DNA from: an uncultured Alkaliphilus sp. | Lineage (GTDB): Bacteria; Bacillota; Clostridia; Peptostreptococcales; Natronincolaceae | DNA: 64,000 bases | Assembly (NCBI GenBank): GCA_938074565.1 | Contig: CALJEQ010000006.1 | Span: 434,001 to 498,000, forward strand | Direction: 5' to 3' | Part shown: piece after piece, positions 35,438 through 45,012 of the stretch | Layout: each line of letters starts with the position of its first letter | Numbering within the stretch: position 1 is the stretch's first letter | The notes under the pieces: model-generated | Told to the model about the DNA's origin: nothing | Seen by the model: only the letters and a program-made list of their open reading frames with translations | The model's database searches: none | Program-made: the position numbers and the translations under genes

Positions 35438-36019
35438 ATGACAATTAATTTATCAAAGGGACAAAAAATAGATTTAACTAAAGGTAGTCCTAACTTAACT
35501 AAAATTATAGTAGGATTAGGTTGGGATACTAATAAATATTCTGGTGGATATGACTTTGACCTAGATGCTTCGGCTTTTATAGTAAGAGCAAATGGGAAAT
35601 CATTAAATGAGAATGATTTTATCTTCTATAATAACCTTGAAGGTGGAGACGGGTCAGTAATTCATACAGGGGATAATAGAACTGGTGATGGAGATGGAGA
35701 TGACGAACAAATTAAAGTTGATTTTTCGAAAGTTCCAGCTTATGTTGATAGAATTGCAATTACGGTTACAATTCACGATGCAATACAGAGAGCTCAAAAT
35801 TTTGGACAAGTATCTAATGCCTATGTAAGGGTAGTAAATGAAGAAACTAATGAAGAAATTTTAAGATACGACCTTGCAGAAGAGTTCTCTATAGAGACCG
35901 CATTAGTGGTATGTGAAATCTACCGATATAATAACGAATGGAAATTTAGTGCTATTGGAAGTGGTTTTCAAGGTGGTTTAGCAGCTCTTTGCAACAATTA
36001 CGGACTAGATGTAGGTTAA
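35438..36019 (+). CDS. TerD-family calcium-binding stress protein (third paralogue)
   Basis: A 193-residue canonical TerD, with calcium loops [12 protein letters not shown] and [18 protein letters not shown], the phrase [20 protein letters not shown] and the C-terminal [16 protein letters not shown]. It is nearly the same length as the first paralogue, which suggests a local duplication. It is the last gene before a strong terminator, so the Ter structural genes appear to form one transcript from 30643 to here. Confidence 0.94.
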   Translation: MTINLSKGQKIDLTKGSPNLTKIIVGLGWDTNKYSGGYDFDLDASAFIVRANGKSLNENDFIFYNNLEGGDGSVIHTGDNRTGDGDGDDEQIKVDFSKVPAYVDRIAITVTIHDAIQRAQNFGQVSNAYVRVVNEETNEEILRYDLAEEFSIETALVVCEIYRYNNEWKFSAIGSGFQGGLAALCNNYGLDVG

Positions 36020-36055
36020 ATAATATATGACTTTTTAGGAATTATGGAAATAGAA

Positions 36056-36095
36056 ACAAGGGTGTACAATTAGTATTTACTAATTGCACCCTTGT
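36056..36095 (+). terminator. Strong terminator after the third terD
   Basis: ACAAGGGTG pairs with CACCCTTGT, and inside it CAATTAGT pairs with ACTAATTG, separated by a two-base bulge. Confidence 0.85.
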
Positions 36096-36141
36096 CTTAA
36101 GTTATATTTTCTAAATTGTAAACAATTAAGGAGATGAGAGT

Positions 36142-38874
36142 ATGAAGTATGATATTAATGGCTTAGACGATTCCGTCGTTAGAAAGTCAAGAGAGGAACA
36201 TGGTTCTAACCAACTTACCCCTCAAGAAGTAGAAGGTTTCTGGGATAAATTTAAAGGTAATTTTGAAGATCCTATTATTAAAATATTAATAGTTGCACTA
36301 ATAATTAATGTTATATTTATGTTTTTTGGAAAAACAGAATGGTATGAATCGGTGGGTATTGCAGTAGCAGTAATATTGGCAACGATGATAGCTACATGGT
36401 CAGAACACAGTAATGAAGAGTCTTTTCAAAAACTACAGGAAGACGCTTCTAAAATTGTGTGTAAAGTATTTAGAAATGGTTTAATTCAAGAGATATTAAT
36501 TGATGATATTGTAGTAGGAGACTATGTTTTACTGCAAACGGGGGATAAAATACCCGCAGATGGAAAACTTTTTAGTGGTGAATTAAAGATAAATCAAGCT
36601 GCTCTTACTGGAGAAACAAAAGATATTAAAAAAATAAGCATACCAGTAGGTTTCAACGAGAAAGAGCAAAACACTGATTTAAGTAATCCTTATGATGTCT
36701 ACAGAGGAACACTGGTGGCATCTGGTGAAGCTGTTATGTTAGTGGAAATTGTTGGCGATAAAACCTTCTATGGAAAACTAGCACAAGAAATGCAAATTGA
36801 CGATAGAGATTCTCCTTTGAAAGTAAAATTAAACACATTAGCAGAGGGAATAAGTAAGTTTGGTTATATAGGTGGTACGTTGATTGCTGTGTCTTTTATG
36901 TTTAAGAAAATAGTTATTGATAATGGTTTTGATTGGACAGAAATTTTAGCTTATTTATCCAACTGGCAAAATCCAGTAAACGATCTAGTTACAGCTGTAA
37001 TTTTAGCAATCATTATTATTGTTGTTGCTGTACCAGAGGGACTTCCAATGATGATCGCAATGGTTTTATCCTTAAATATGAAGAAATTGTTAAAGGATAA
37101 TATACTCGTTAGAAAGTTAATTGGTATTGAAACAGCTGGAAGTATTAATATTCTTTTTTCAGATAAAACAGGAACAATTACTAAAGGAAAACTAGAAGTA
37201 GTAACCTTTATAGATGGTGGTAACACTAATTATTCTAAATTTAAACAAGTACCTGATAAATTAGGAGAATTATTAAATTTATCATTAAGACAGAATACAA
37301 ACGCCCTAATTAAAGAAGGTGAAGATTGTGAACTACAGGTTATTGGAGGAAATGCAACAGAAAGAGCATTGCTTCATTTTGTATCCTGTACCCAACTTAA
37401 TAAGTATTCTTTGGAAACTGTGAAGACCCTTCCGTTTTCCAGCGACAAGAAATATTCTGCTACTGAAATTAAAGGAGAATACAATCTTACTTTAATTAAG
37501 GGAGCACCAGAGAAAATTTTAAACCAATGCTCTTTCCGTTACGATGAAAATGGAGAAGTAGTACCATATAAGGATAAAAGCGTATTGGAGAATACCATTG
37601 AGACCTTAGCAACTAAGTCGATACGTGTAATAGCAGTAGCTACTTCACAAGAAGAACTTAAAGACGATAACGATTTTAAACAGTTAACCTTAGTTGGTAT
37701 TATTGGAATTAGGGATGATTTAAGACCTGAATCTGTTAAAGCAATAAAAGAAGCACAAAGTGCCGGTATTCAAGTAGTAATGATTACAGGTGATGGTAAG
37801 GAAACAGCAGTGGCAATTGCTAAAGAGACAGGATTATTGAAATATGAATCGGATATTGTTTTAACTTCTCAAGAAATTCAAGCATTAACTGATGAAGAGT
37901 TAAAATTGTTGTTACCGAATATTAGAGTGGTTTCAAGGGCGTTGCCAACAGATAAATCAAGACTGGTAAAAATTGCCCAAGAACTAGATTTAGTAGTAGG
38001 AATGACTGGTGACGGTGTTAATGATGCTCCAGCGTTAAAAAGAGCAGATGTTGGGTTTGCCATGGGTAGTGGAACAGAGGTGGCAAAAGAGGCTGGAGAT
38101 ATTGTAGTATTGGATGATAACTTCCTTTCAATAACAAAATCTATTTTATATGGTAGAACTATTTTCAACAGTGTTCGTAAATTTATAGTTTATCAGTTGA
38201 CTGTTAATATGGCAGCTATCTTAATTGCCTTTTTAGGACCATTTATTGGTGTAGATTTACCCCTTTCAATGACACAAATGCTTTGGGTTAATCTAGTAAT
38301 GGATACCTTAGCAGCCCTTGCTTTAGGTGGAGAAGTTGCCCTTCAAAGATATATGAAGGAACCGCCAAAGCGTAGAACAGAATCTATTATCAATAAAGAT
38401 ATGTGGAGTTCTATTTTAACAAACGGTTCTTTTATTGCGGCAATGAGTATTTTCTTCTTAAAGTCATCTAGAATAAGAGAAGTCTTTAGAGTAGGAAGTA
38501 CAGGAAATGAAGATATATATCTTTTAACTGGTTTCTTTGCCTTCTTTATCTTCGTTAATGCCTTTAACACCTTTAATGCACGAACAGAGGGTTTGAATTT
38601 ATTTAGCCATGTTTTACAAAACCGTGGGTTTTTACAGGTAGTAGCTCTTATATTCTCAGTACAGATTTTATTAACTTATGTTGGTGGAGAGGTATTGAGA
38701 ACCAGTGGATTAAATTTAGTAGAATGGGGTTATGTTACTTTACTGGCATCCTTAATTATACCAGTAGATTTAACTAGAAAGCTCATAAGAAATATCCTAT
38801 TCCCATCTAAAACTATTGTTTCAAACCAAGTACAAGAAGAAAACCAATTATTTATTGATGATAAAGTGGCATAA
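36142..38874 (+). CDS. Calcium-transporting P-type ATPase (P2B-like)
   Basis: A 910-residue P2-type ATPase. The phosphorylated aspartate is Asp341 in LFSDKTGTITKG. Other landmarks: actuator motif LTGETK, ion-site helix VAVPEGLPMMIAMVL with the PEGLP form of plasma-membrane calcium pumps, hinge MTGDGVNDAPALKRADVG, and about ten membrane helices. A short N-terminal segment replaces the regulatory tails of eukaryotic relatives. It should export calcium, perhaps manganese. It stands between the Ter structural genes and the Ter biosynthetic genes, which fits the calcium-binding nature of TerD, but a terminator on each side suggests separate transcription. Confidence 0.93.
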   Translation: MKYDINGLDDSVVRKSREEHGSNQLTPQEVEGFWDKFKGNFEDPIIKILIVALIINVIFMFFGKTEWYESVGIAVAVILATMIATWSEHSNEESFQKLQEDASKIVCKVFRNGLIQEILIDDIVVGDYVLLQTGDKIPADGKLFSGELKINQAALTGETKDIKKISIPVGFNEKEQNTDLSNPYDVYRGTLVASGEAVMLVEIVGDKTFYGKLAQEMQIDDRDSPLKVKLNTLAEGISKFGYIGGTLIAVSFMFKKIVIDNGFDWTEILAYLSNWQNPVNDLVTAVILAIIIIVVAVPEGLPMMIAMVLSLNMKKLLKDNILVRKLIGIETAGSINILFSDKTGTITKGKLEVVTFIDGGNTNYSKFKQVPDKLGELLNLSLRQNTNALIKEGEDCELQVIGGNATERALLHFVSCTQLNKYSLETVKTLPFSSDKKYSATEIKGEYNLTLIKGAPEKILNQCSFRYDENGEVVPYKDKSVLENTIETLATKSIRVIAVATSQEELKDDNDFKQLTLVGIIGIRDDLRPESVKAIKEAQSAGIQVVMITGDGKETAVAIAKETGLLKYESDIVLTSQEIQALTDEELKLLLPNIRVVSRALPTDKSRLVKIAQELDLVVGMTGDGVNDAPALKRADVGFAMGSGTEVAKEAGDIVVLDDNFLSITKSILYGRTIFNSVRKFIVYQLTVNMAAILIAFLGPFIGVDLPLSMTQMLWVNLVMDTLAALALGGEVALQRYMKEPPKRRTESIINKDMWSSILTNGSFIAAMSIFFLKSSRIREVFRVGSTGNEDIYLLTGFFAFFIFVNAFNTFNARTEGLNLFSHVLQNRGFLQVVALIFSVQILLTYVGGEVLRTSGLNLVEWGYVTLLASLIIPVDLTRKLIRNILFPSKTIVSNQVQEENQLFIDDKVA

Positions 38875-38882
38875 CAAAAATG

Positions 38883-38920
38883 GGTCAGCAGAAGAATTTC
38901 TCTTCTGCTAACCTATTTTT
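38883..38920 (+). terminator. Terminator of the P-type ATPase gene
   Basis: GGT-AGCAGAAGA (38883-38895) pairs with TCTTCTGCT-ACC (38901-38913) with a mismatch, followed by a T-rich run. Confidence 0.85.
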
Positions 38921-39004
38921 TCTATATTTTTAAGTTCTGCTTGGCATATTAAATAGAAGGTTAAAATCATACTAATAAATAATTTAGGGGAGAAGTGCAG
39001 AAGA

Positions 39005-40108
39005 ATGAGATATTTTAACAACCTAAATGAGGAAAAAAAGTCTGTTTTTTATAGACTACCTCAATCATTTCATCGGTCTAGCCATAGGGAAACATTGGCC
39101 TATGCACTAGGAGCAACCTTATACATGCCCGCCACTAGGGAAATCATTTTAGCAGATCTTTTATCGGAGAAATTACAGGGACTTAAATCAATGGTGATCT
39201 GTCTAGAGGATGCTGTAGGAGATTTAGAGGTAAAGAAGGCAGAAGTTAACCTTATAAATCAATTGACACAGTTAATAAAAGCTAAGGAAGAGGGTCTGAT
39301 AGACGAAGAAGAAATACCTTTGATTTTTATTCGTATTAGAAATCTTCATCAAATGAAGATGGTCATAGAAAACTTTGGAGAAAACCCTTTACTTACGGGT
39401 TTTGTATTTCCTAAATTTACAGTAGAAAAGGGATATTTGTACTTAGAAGCATTGAAAGAAATGAATATAAAATATAATAGAAATTTGTTTGCTATGCCCA
39501 TATTAGAAGATAAAAATGTTATCTATAAGGAAGACAGGTTTAAAAATTTACAGGAAATGAAAATGCTATTTGATGAATTCAAAAGCATGGTTTTAAACAT
39601 CCGAATTGGAGCAACGGATTTTTGTAGTTTTTTTGGACTTAGAAGAGGTATGGAGACCACCATCTATGATGTGGCAGTAATTCGTAACTGCATAGAAGAC
39701 GTTGTTAATATCTTCTCAAGAATGGAAAATGATTACGTGGTATCTGGTTGTGTATGGGAATATTATTCTTCTACTAAAGGAAGTAATGACTTATTCAGCA
39801 GGGAGCTTCAAGGGCTAATTAAGGAAATTATCCTAGATAAACAAAATGCACTATTGGGGAAGACAATTATTCATCCTAGCCAAATACTACCTGTACAGGC
39901 ATTACAGGTGGTTAGCCAAGAAGAATATCTTGATGCTTGTAAAATTATATCCAACAGTGAGGAAAACAATGGGGTTATAAATAGTCAATATGGAAATAAG
40001 ATGAATGAAGTGAAGCCACACCTTAATTGGGCTAAAAAAATCATTAAACGAGGAGAAATTTATGGAGTATTCAACCAAGAAAGAAGCTATATCGACCTAC
40101 TTAAATAA
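39005..40108 (+). CDS. CitE-like C-C bond lyase of the Ter biosynthetic module
   Basis: A 367-residue member of the HpcH/HpaI aldolase and citrate lyase beta superfamily, in the divergent branch found with Ter genes. Visible landmarks are GATLYMPATREIILADLL, the metal-site region MVICLEDAVGDLEV, LIFIRIRN, GFVFPKFT and LNIRIGATDFCSFFGLRRG. In the published comparative analysis of Ter systems this enzyme is predicted to work with phosphoribosyltransferases and a HAD phosphatase to make a nucleoside-like metabolite. The end overlaps the next gene by 47 bases. AGGGGAGAAG precedes ATG 39005. Confidence 0.85.
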   Translation: MRYFNNLNEEKKSVFYRLPQSFHRSSHRETLAYALGATLYMPATREIILADLLSEKLQGLKSMVICLEDAVGDLEVKKAEVNLINQLTQLIKAKEEGLIDEEEIPLIFIRIRNLHQMKMVIENFGENPLLTGFVFPKFTVEKGYLYLEALKEMNIKYNRNLFAMPILEDKNVIYKEDRFKNLQEMKMLFDEFKSMVLNIRIGATDFCSFFGLRRGMETTIYDVAVIRNCIEDVVNIFSRMENDYVVSGCVWEYYSSTKGSNDLFSRELQGLIKEIILDKQNALLGKTIIHPSQILPVQALQVVSQEEYLDACKIISNSEENNGVINSQYGNKMNEVKPHLNWAKKIIKRGEIYGVFNQERSYIDLLK

Positions 40109-42581
40109 AGAAAATATATATGAGTACCAGTTAATCAATGGACTTAAAATAAGTCTGCTAGTAAAACAAAATGTTTATAACATTCCGTTAAACAACTTAT
40201 TTTCCCTAGCAACAAGAAAAAATCCTAAAAGAAGTTTTCTGTTTGTCAGTAGACTATTAGGGAAACATATCCCTGTTGATCCTTGTACATATCAGTTGGC
40301 TGGTAGGGCATTGGCTTTAAGATTACTAGAAGAGGTTTATTTTATAAAGGATGAAGAAAAAAATCAAGCAATCACCCATCTATTAATGAACCAGGATGAC
40401 TGTGGAGAATTACATAGGGATATTTATGCTAATCCTCTTTCATTGCCTGAACCAATGGTTTTTTTAGGCTTTGCTGAAACTGCCACTGGGTTGGGGTATG
40501 GAATGTTTGACAGTTTCAATGGTGACTGCAACTATATACATACCACCCGTGAAGTTATTCCAAATATAGAGAATAAAATTTCATTTAGTGAAGAACATTC
40601 CCATGCCAGTAGTCATTACATTTATAACGTAAAAGAACAAACATTAAAAAATGATAAAACCATTGTCTTGGTAGACGATGAACTTACAACAGGTAAAACT
40701 GCTTTAAATATAATAGATGCATTGCAGAAAAAATATGCCAGAAAAAAATATGTTGTTGCAACTATATTAGATTGGCGTTCGGAAGAAGATCAAAGGACGT
40801 TTGATATAAAAGCAAAAGAACTGGGAGTGTCAATACAAGTAATATCACTTCTACAAGGACAATATCAGCTTTCATGGACAGGAACTCCCTTTAATGACAC
40901 AATGCCAATAAAGGTTGAAAATGCTAATGATACATCTACAGATGCCAACATTACATACTATAGACTGGACGAAACCTTTAGGGGGGGACTAGATTATACA
41001 TCAGTAAATGAAGGTGGGGAGGAAAATAGGAGTCCTTACCTCATGGAAACGGGTCGTTTTGGAATTTGTGGCAAAAACAAAGAAGTTTTACATATAAAAT
41101 TAAAAGATGTAGGGGAATCGTTAGAGAAAACCAGACGAGGTAAAAACACCCTTTGTCTAGGGATGGGAGAGTTTATTTACATTCCTATGGTAATCTCATC
41201 TTGGATGGGAAGAGGGATAAAATACCATTCCACCACAAGAAGTCCAATTTATCCCTGCAACAAAGAGTACTATGCAATAAAAAATGCATTTAAGTTTCAA
41301 AGTCCAGAAGACCCTAGCATAACCAATTACTTATATAATATCCCTGTAAATTATTATGATGAACTCTATCTATTTATAGAAAGACAAATAGAGGAGAGTG
41401 ACTTACAGCCATTATTAACCATATTAAAGGGATTGGGCATACCAAATATCAATATTGTTACTTGTATTGGTAAAGATGTAACCCCTGTTATTGGGAGTTA
41501 TCATCCAACAGATGTAACCTTTCTCCTAAAGGATATTAGTAAAGAAATTGAGGAAAAGGGAACGGAAGATCGGGAAGAAGCCATTCAATCGGGAACCCAC
41601 TACTCTGAAATGCTACCTTTGGAATATAAACCATCTAAGGAATACATTAATCTATTTCATTTATCATTAAAGGAAACTGCTGAAAAACTGGCAGTTGCAA
41701 CTGGTGTTGTGGCAGAGAAAATTCTACGTAATAAGGAGAAAGACATTGTTTTGGTTTCTTTAGCACGGGCAGGAACACCAGTGGGAATCCTTGTTAAACG
41801 CTATATTAAGTTTCGTTATGGAGTAGATCTACCCCACTATAGTATATCTATTATTAGAGGTAAGGGTTTTGATCTTAATGCTTTGAAATATATTTTTAAA
41901 TATCATCCAGGTAAAACAATACAGTTCATTGATGGTTGGACGGGTAAAGGAGCAATAGCCAATGTGTTAATAGATTCATGTAATCAGGTACAGAAAGAAC
42001 TGGACATACAGTTGGATCCAGATTTAGCAGTATTGGCGGACCCTGCCCATTGTACGGCAACTTTTGGGTCTAGGGAAGATTTTCTAATACCAAGTGCCTG
42101 TTTAAATGCAACTGTATCAGGTCTAATTAGCCGTACTGTCCATAGAAGAGATTTAATTGGTGAAGAGGATTTTCATGGTGTTAAATATTATAAAGAGTTG
42201 TTGAGGGAGGATGTATCCAATTTATTTGTTGATACTATTTCTAATTACTTTCCTTTGATAGTTGACGAGGTAAACAAACAGCTACAGTTGGAAGGAGATT
42301 TGCCAGCTACAGTTAGTTGGAAGGGATTAGAGGATATTAAAAAAATACAAGAAGAGTTTAAAATAGAGGATATAAACTTAATAAAACCAGGAATAGGAGA
42401 GACCACTAGGGTTTTACTAAGAAGGGTACCGTGGAAAATACTAGTTAAAGAAATGACCAATGAAAACCTTAATCATATCTTGGTGCTGGCTAAAGAAAAG
42501 GGTGTAATGGTGGAACTGTATCCTAATATGACTTATCAATGTTGTGGTTTAATTAAACCTTTAAGAGGTGATGCTGAGTGA
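40062..42581 (+). CDS. Fused double phosphoribosyltransferase with TRSP and PELOTA-like regions (Ter biosynthetic module)
   Basis: An 839-residue protein that seems to join two proteins. The N-terminal half is an orotate-type phosphoribosyltransferase with the PRPP loop TIVLVDDELTTGKTALNIID (about residues 200-222), followed by a TRSP domain carrying its name motif in YHSTTRSPIYPC. The second half (from about 510) has the StiP/PRTase_1 pattern, VLVSLARAGTPVGILVKRYI and IQFIDGWTGKGAIANVLI. The last 70 residues (ETTRVLLRRVPWKILV to the end) resemble the PELOTA-type RNA-binding domain. All four are known parts of Ter clusters. The start overlaps the CitE gene but has its own GAGGAG site; the stop overlaps the HAD start. 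Confidence 0.85.
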   Translation: MEYSTKKEAISTYLNKENIYEYQLINGLKISLLVKQNVYNIPLNNLFSLATRKNPKRSFLFVSRLLGKHIPVDPCTYQLAGRALALRLLEEVYFIKDEEKNQAITHLLMNQDDCGELHRDIYANPLSLPEPMVFLGFAETATGLGYGMFDSFNGDCNYIHTTREVIPNIENKISFSEEHSHASSHYIYNVKEQTLKNDKTIVLVDDELTTGKTALNIIDALQKKYARKKYVVATILDWRSEEDQRTFDIKAKELGVSIQVISLLQGQYQLSWTGTPFNDTMPIKVENANDTSTDANITYYRLDETFRGGLDYTSVNEGGEENRSPYLMETGRFGICGKNKEVLHIKLKDVGESLEKTRRGKNTLCLGMGEFIYIPMVISSWMGRGIKYHSTTRSPIYPCNKEYYAIKNAFKFQSPEDPSITNYLYNIPVNYYDELYLFIERQIEESDLQPLLTILKGLGIPNINIVTCIGKDVTPVIGSYHPTDVTFLLKDISKEIEEKGTEDREEAIQSGTHYSEMLPLEYKPSKEYINLFHLSLKETAEKLAVATGVVAEKILRNKEKDIVLVSLARAGTPVGILVKRYIKFRYGVDLPHYSISIIRGKGFDLNALKYIFKYHPGKTIQFIDGWTGKGAIANVLIDSCNQVQKELDIQLDPDLAVLADPAHCTATFGSREDFLIPSACLNATVSGLISRTVHRRDLIGEEDFHGVKYYKELLREDVSNLFVDTISNYFPLIVDEVNKQLQLEGDLPATVSWKGLEDIKKIQEEFKIEDINLIKPGIGETTRVLLRRVPWKILVKEMTNENLNHILVLAKEKGVMVELYPNMTYQCCGLIKPLRGDAE

Positions 42582-43384
42582 TTTTTGCATCAGACCTCGA
42601 TGGAACTTTAATATTTAGTAAACGGTATCTAGTGGAAGTAGATGATAAAATAATCCAATCCCTTCATTTAGTAGATGTTGTTGAGGGTATTAGCAGATCA
42701 TTTATCACTAAACCTGCAAAGGAAAAACTAGCGATTATTAATAAAAAAATGTTTTTTGTACCTGTCACCACTAGAACTATTAATCAATATAATCGGATGG
42801 TTTTCTTTCAAAATGAAATAAAGCCCCTATATGCTATTGTTAGTAATGGAGGAAATATTCTAATGGATGGAAAACCTTTGGAGGAATGGCAACTATTAAT
42901 AAAGAAGCACTTAAAGGATACTGCCATTTCCCATGGGGATGTATTAAAGAAGTTTAAAGAGTTAGAAATAAGTAGATATACCAGTGATTTAAGAATTGCA
43001 GATGATTTGTTTATCTGTCATAAAGTTGATATAAGTAAAGTAGAAAGAGAAGAATTCTATCCATTTTTTCAGTGGCTAAAAAGTCATAATTGGACAGGCT
43101 CACTACAGGGGCGGAAACTATACTTTATTCCAGACTGTGTAAATAAAAGGGATTCTTTATTGTTTTTAAAGGAACGGCTGGGAAGTGGTAAATTAATTTC
43201 AGCAGGGGACTCTTTACTTGATATACCAATGCTAGAGGTTGCTGACCATGCTATTTCTCCATTTCACGGGGAAATTAAACAATGCTTTGGTGAAAAATTA
43301 AGGGAAAAAGGAATACAGTATACTCTTAATGAAGGAATAGAGGCAGTGGAGGAAATATTGGACTTTGTGATGGGTAGAATTTGA
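42578..43384 (+). CDS. HAD-family phosphatase of the Ter biosynthetic module
   Basis: A 268-residue HAD protein. Motif I is FASDLDGTLIFSK and motif IV is LISAGDSLLDIPMLEVAD; the cap lies between them. GTG 42578 overlaps the previous stop (GTGA), so it is translationally coupled to the double phosphoribosyltransferase. It is predicted to remove a phosphate from the phosphoribosylated product, leaving a nucleoside-like molecule. The usual ATP-grasp partner of this module is not visible in the window. Confidence 0.85.
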   Translation: MIFASDLDGTLIFSKRYLVEVDDKIIQSLHLVDVVEGISRSFITKPAKEKLAIINKKMFFVPVTTRTINQYNRMVFFQNEIKPLYAIVSNGGNILMDGKPLEEWQLLIKKHLKDTAISHGDVLKKFKELEISRYTSDLRIADDLFICHKVDISKVEREEFYPFFQWLKSHNWTGSLQGRKLYFIPDCVNKRDSLLFLKERLGSGKLISAGDSLLDIPMLEVADHAISPFHGEIKQCFGEKLREKGIQYTLNEGIEAVEEILDFVMGRI

Positions 43385-43418
43385 TTATATTAAATTGAAT
43401 AAGTAGGTTTTATAATAG

Positions 43419-43465
43419 TCAGCCACCCAAAATAAAGTTTAATGTGTTTGGGGGCTGATTTTTTT
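43419..43465 (+). terminator. Terminator of the Ter biosynthetic module
   Basis: TCAGCC and CCCAAA pair with TTTGGG and GGCTGA around a single bulge, followed by seven T residues. Confidence 0.88.
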
Positions 43466-43573
43466 AGTTTTGTTTTACTATATCTTCTTTAATAGTTGTG
43501 CTAATCAAATCTTCTTTCCCAACGGGAGGGAGAAATTAGCCGTGTTATCTTCCTTAGTATAGGCTATTCTACC

Positions 43574-43619
43574 TGACACTGGTGTCATGTTTCTTAAAGT
43601 ATATAGTGTTCGACACTAT
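43574..43619. promoter_or_regulatory. Two adjacent dyads, possible operators
   Basis: TGACACTGGTGTCA (43574-43587) has six-base arms, and ATAGTGTTCGACACTAT (43603-43619) has seven-base arms. Both contain GTGT/ACAC. They lie about 160-200 bases upstream of the gene at 43780. Confidence 0.4.
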
Positions 43620-43779
43620 TAACGGGCTAACAATTTAATTATAAAATAAAGGGAAGTTATAGTATTTATAGAACTATAAGAGTATTGCATAAGACAAATA
43701 CTGACTCATAATCATGCTGTATGTAAATATTGTGAATTAGCATTACTTAAAAAAATTATAATTATTGAGGTGGAAGTAT

Positions 43780-44748
43780 ATGGAACTAAAAGTAATACCA
43801 GAAAAACTGTACAATCCAGAAAATTATATGGAGATAGAGTCAAGAGATGTTAGGTTAGCAATAAGCAAAGTGAATGACTTTATTGAAACACTTGGTGATG
43901 CCTCATTATCTCTTGTGTATTGCGATAAGCGAGAACACCAAGGAGTTGAAGAAAGACTATTGAATATAGTTAGAAGAATTCATATTCGTCATGCAATTGT
44001 TGATTTAAACAACGCCTTTGATATATTGATACAAGTGCCTTGGTTTCAATATAGATGCTGGGAGGAGTTTAACAGAGGAGGCAAATATTGTCACCCCAAA
44101 CATAAAGCTAAAGATGATATCATGAGAAATTCTACAGGATGGGTTGACAAAGTAGAAACTGCTTGTTCTTATAAAAATGTAATTAAATTTCTTAAAGGTT
44201 CGCCTAACTCTACTTTAAATAAGCTTGCTTTGAATTATGAAGCCTTTAATAAGAATTTTAGGTACAACAAAAGTAAGATATGTGTTGTGAGAGAAATAGC
44301 AAATCAAATAAAACACAAACATAATATAAAACTTAAAGAATTTTATGAACCATATAATTTTAATATGATTATCAATGGAGAAAAAATAAATCTTAAGGAG
44401 CAAGGTCTTTACTCCAAAATAGTAGTAGAGTTCTATGAAAAGGATAATGAAAGTATACAGGGCGAAATTATTACTAAATATAAAGATGACTTAGAGATTG
44501 ATATTGAGTATAATTCAGGAGAAAAATTTTTGGGAAAGGATTTATTAAATCAGAGAAACAGCTATGCTATCGATGATTTAAGAAGTGAAATGGTAGACTA
44601 TTTTAATAACATTATTAATTTATTTAATCAAGTATATAATGTTATTAAGGATGACATAAAAATAAACCCTTTTGTGGATATACCTACTATAACAAAAACT
44701 AAACAGTATAATATAGACACGTTTTTTAAATCACGTTTAGACGAGTAA
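43780..44748 (+). CDS. Hypothetical protein with a possible HEPN-like domain
   Basis: I do not recognise a firm family. It is a 322-residue protein with a mainly helical N-terminal two-thirds and a short beta-rich segment (about 210-255), then a helical end. The segment VVREIANQIKHKHNI resembles the C-terminal helix of HEPN domains (Arg followed by a conserved His), in particular Cthe_2314-type members found in defence loci. The N-terminal phrases VRRIHIRHAIVDLNNAFDIL and WFQYRCWEEF are otherwise unfamiliar. ATG 43780 follows GAGGTGG. It lies upstream of a DarTG pair that has its own promoter, so a shared defence role is inference. Confidence 0.65.
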   Translation: MELKVIPEKLYNPENYMEIESRDVRLAISKVNDFIETLGDASLSLVYCDKREHQGVEERLLNIVRRIHIRHAIVDLNNAFDILIQVPWFQYRCWEEFNRGGKYCHPKHKAKDDIMRNSTGWVDKVETACSYKNVIKFLKGSPNSTLNKLALNYEAFNKNFRYNKSKICVVREIANQIKHKHNIKLKEFYEPYNFNMIINGEKINLKEQGLYSKIVVEFYEKDNESIQGEIITKYKDDLEIDIEYNSGEKFLGKDLLNQRNSYAIDDLRSEMVDYFNNIINLFNQVYNVIKDDIKINPFVDIPTITKTKQYNIDTFFKSRLDE

Positions 44749-44839
44749 TAATTAGATTAAGGTTAACTCTGTTAAAAAAATCATTCATGCAAAAATAACT
44801 AGGTTATATAAGTAAAAAGAAAATCAACCCGATAAATTA

Positions 44840-44868
44840 TTGAACTTACAGTATATTTCTAATATAAT
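44840..44868 (+). promoter_or_regulatory. Sigma-A-type promoter of darTG
   Basis: TTGAAC (44840-44845), a 17-base spacer and TATAAT (44863-44868), 145 bases before darT. Confidence 0.6.
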
Positions 44869-45012
44869 TAAGTTAAGGTAATATAATTATGGACAGGGAA
44901 TAGTAAGTTAATAGAAATATATTTAATATACAATTAGAAACCCGAAAAGGAAAAAGTATAATCGAAATAAGAAATAAAGGGGTATGAATTAACACTAAAA
45001 GGGGACATAACT

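Larger units (their letters stand above)
43385..43779. other. Intergenic region with terminator and two dyads
   Basis: This 395-base gap carries the terminator of the Ter module (43419-43465) and two dyads (43574-43587 and 43603-43619). I found no gene or RNA of a known class. It marks the border between the Ter module and an accessory block. Confidence 0.55.
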
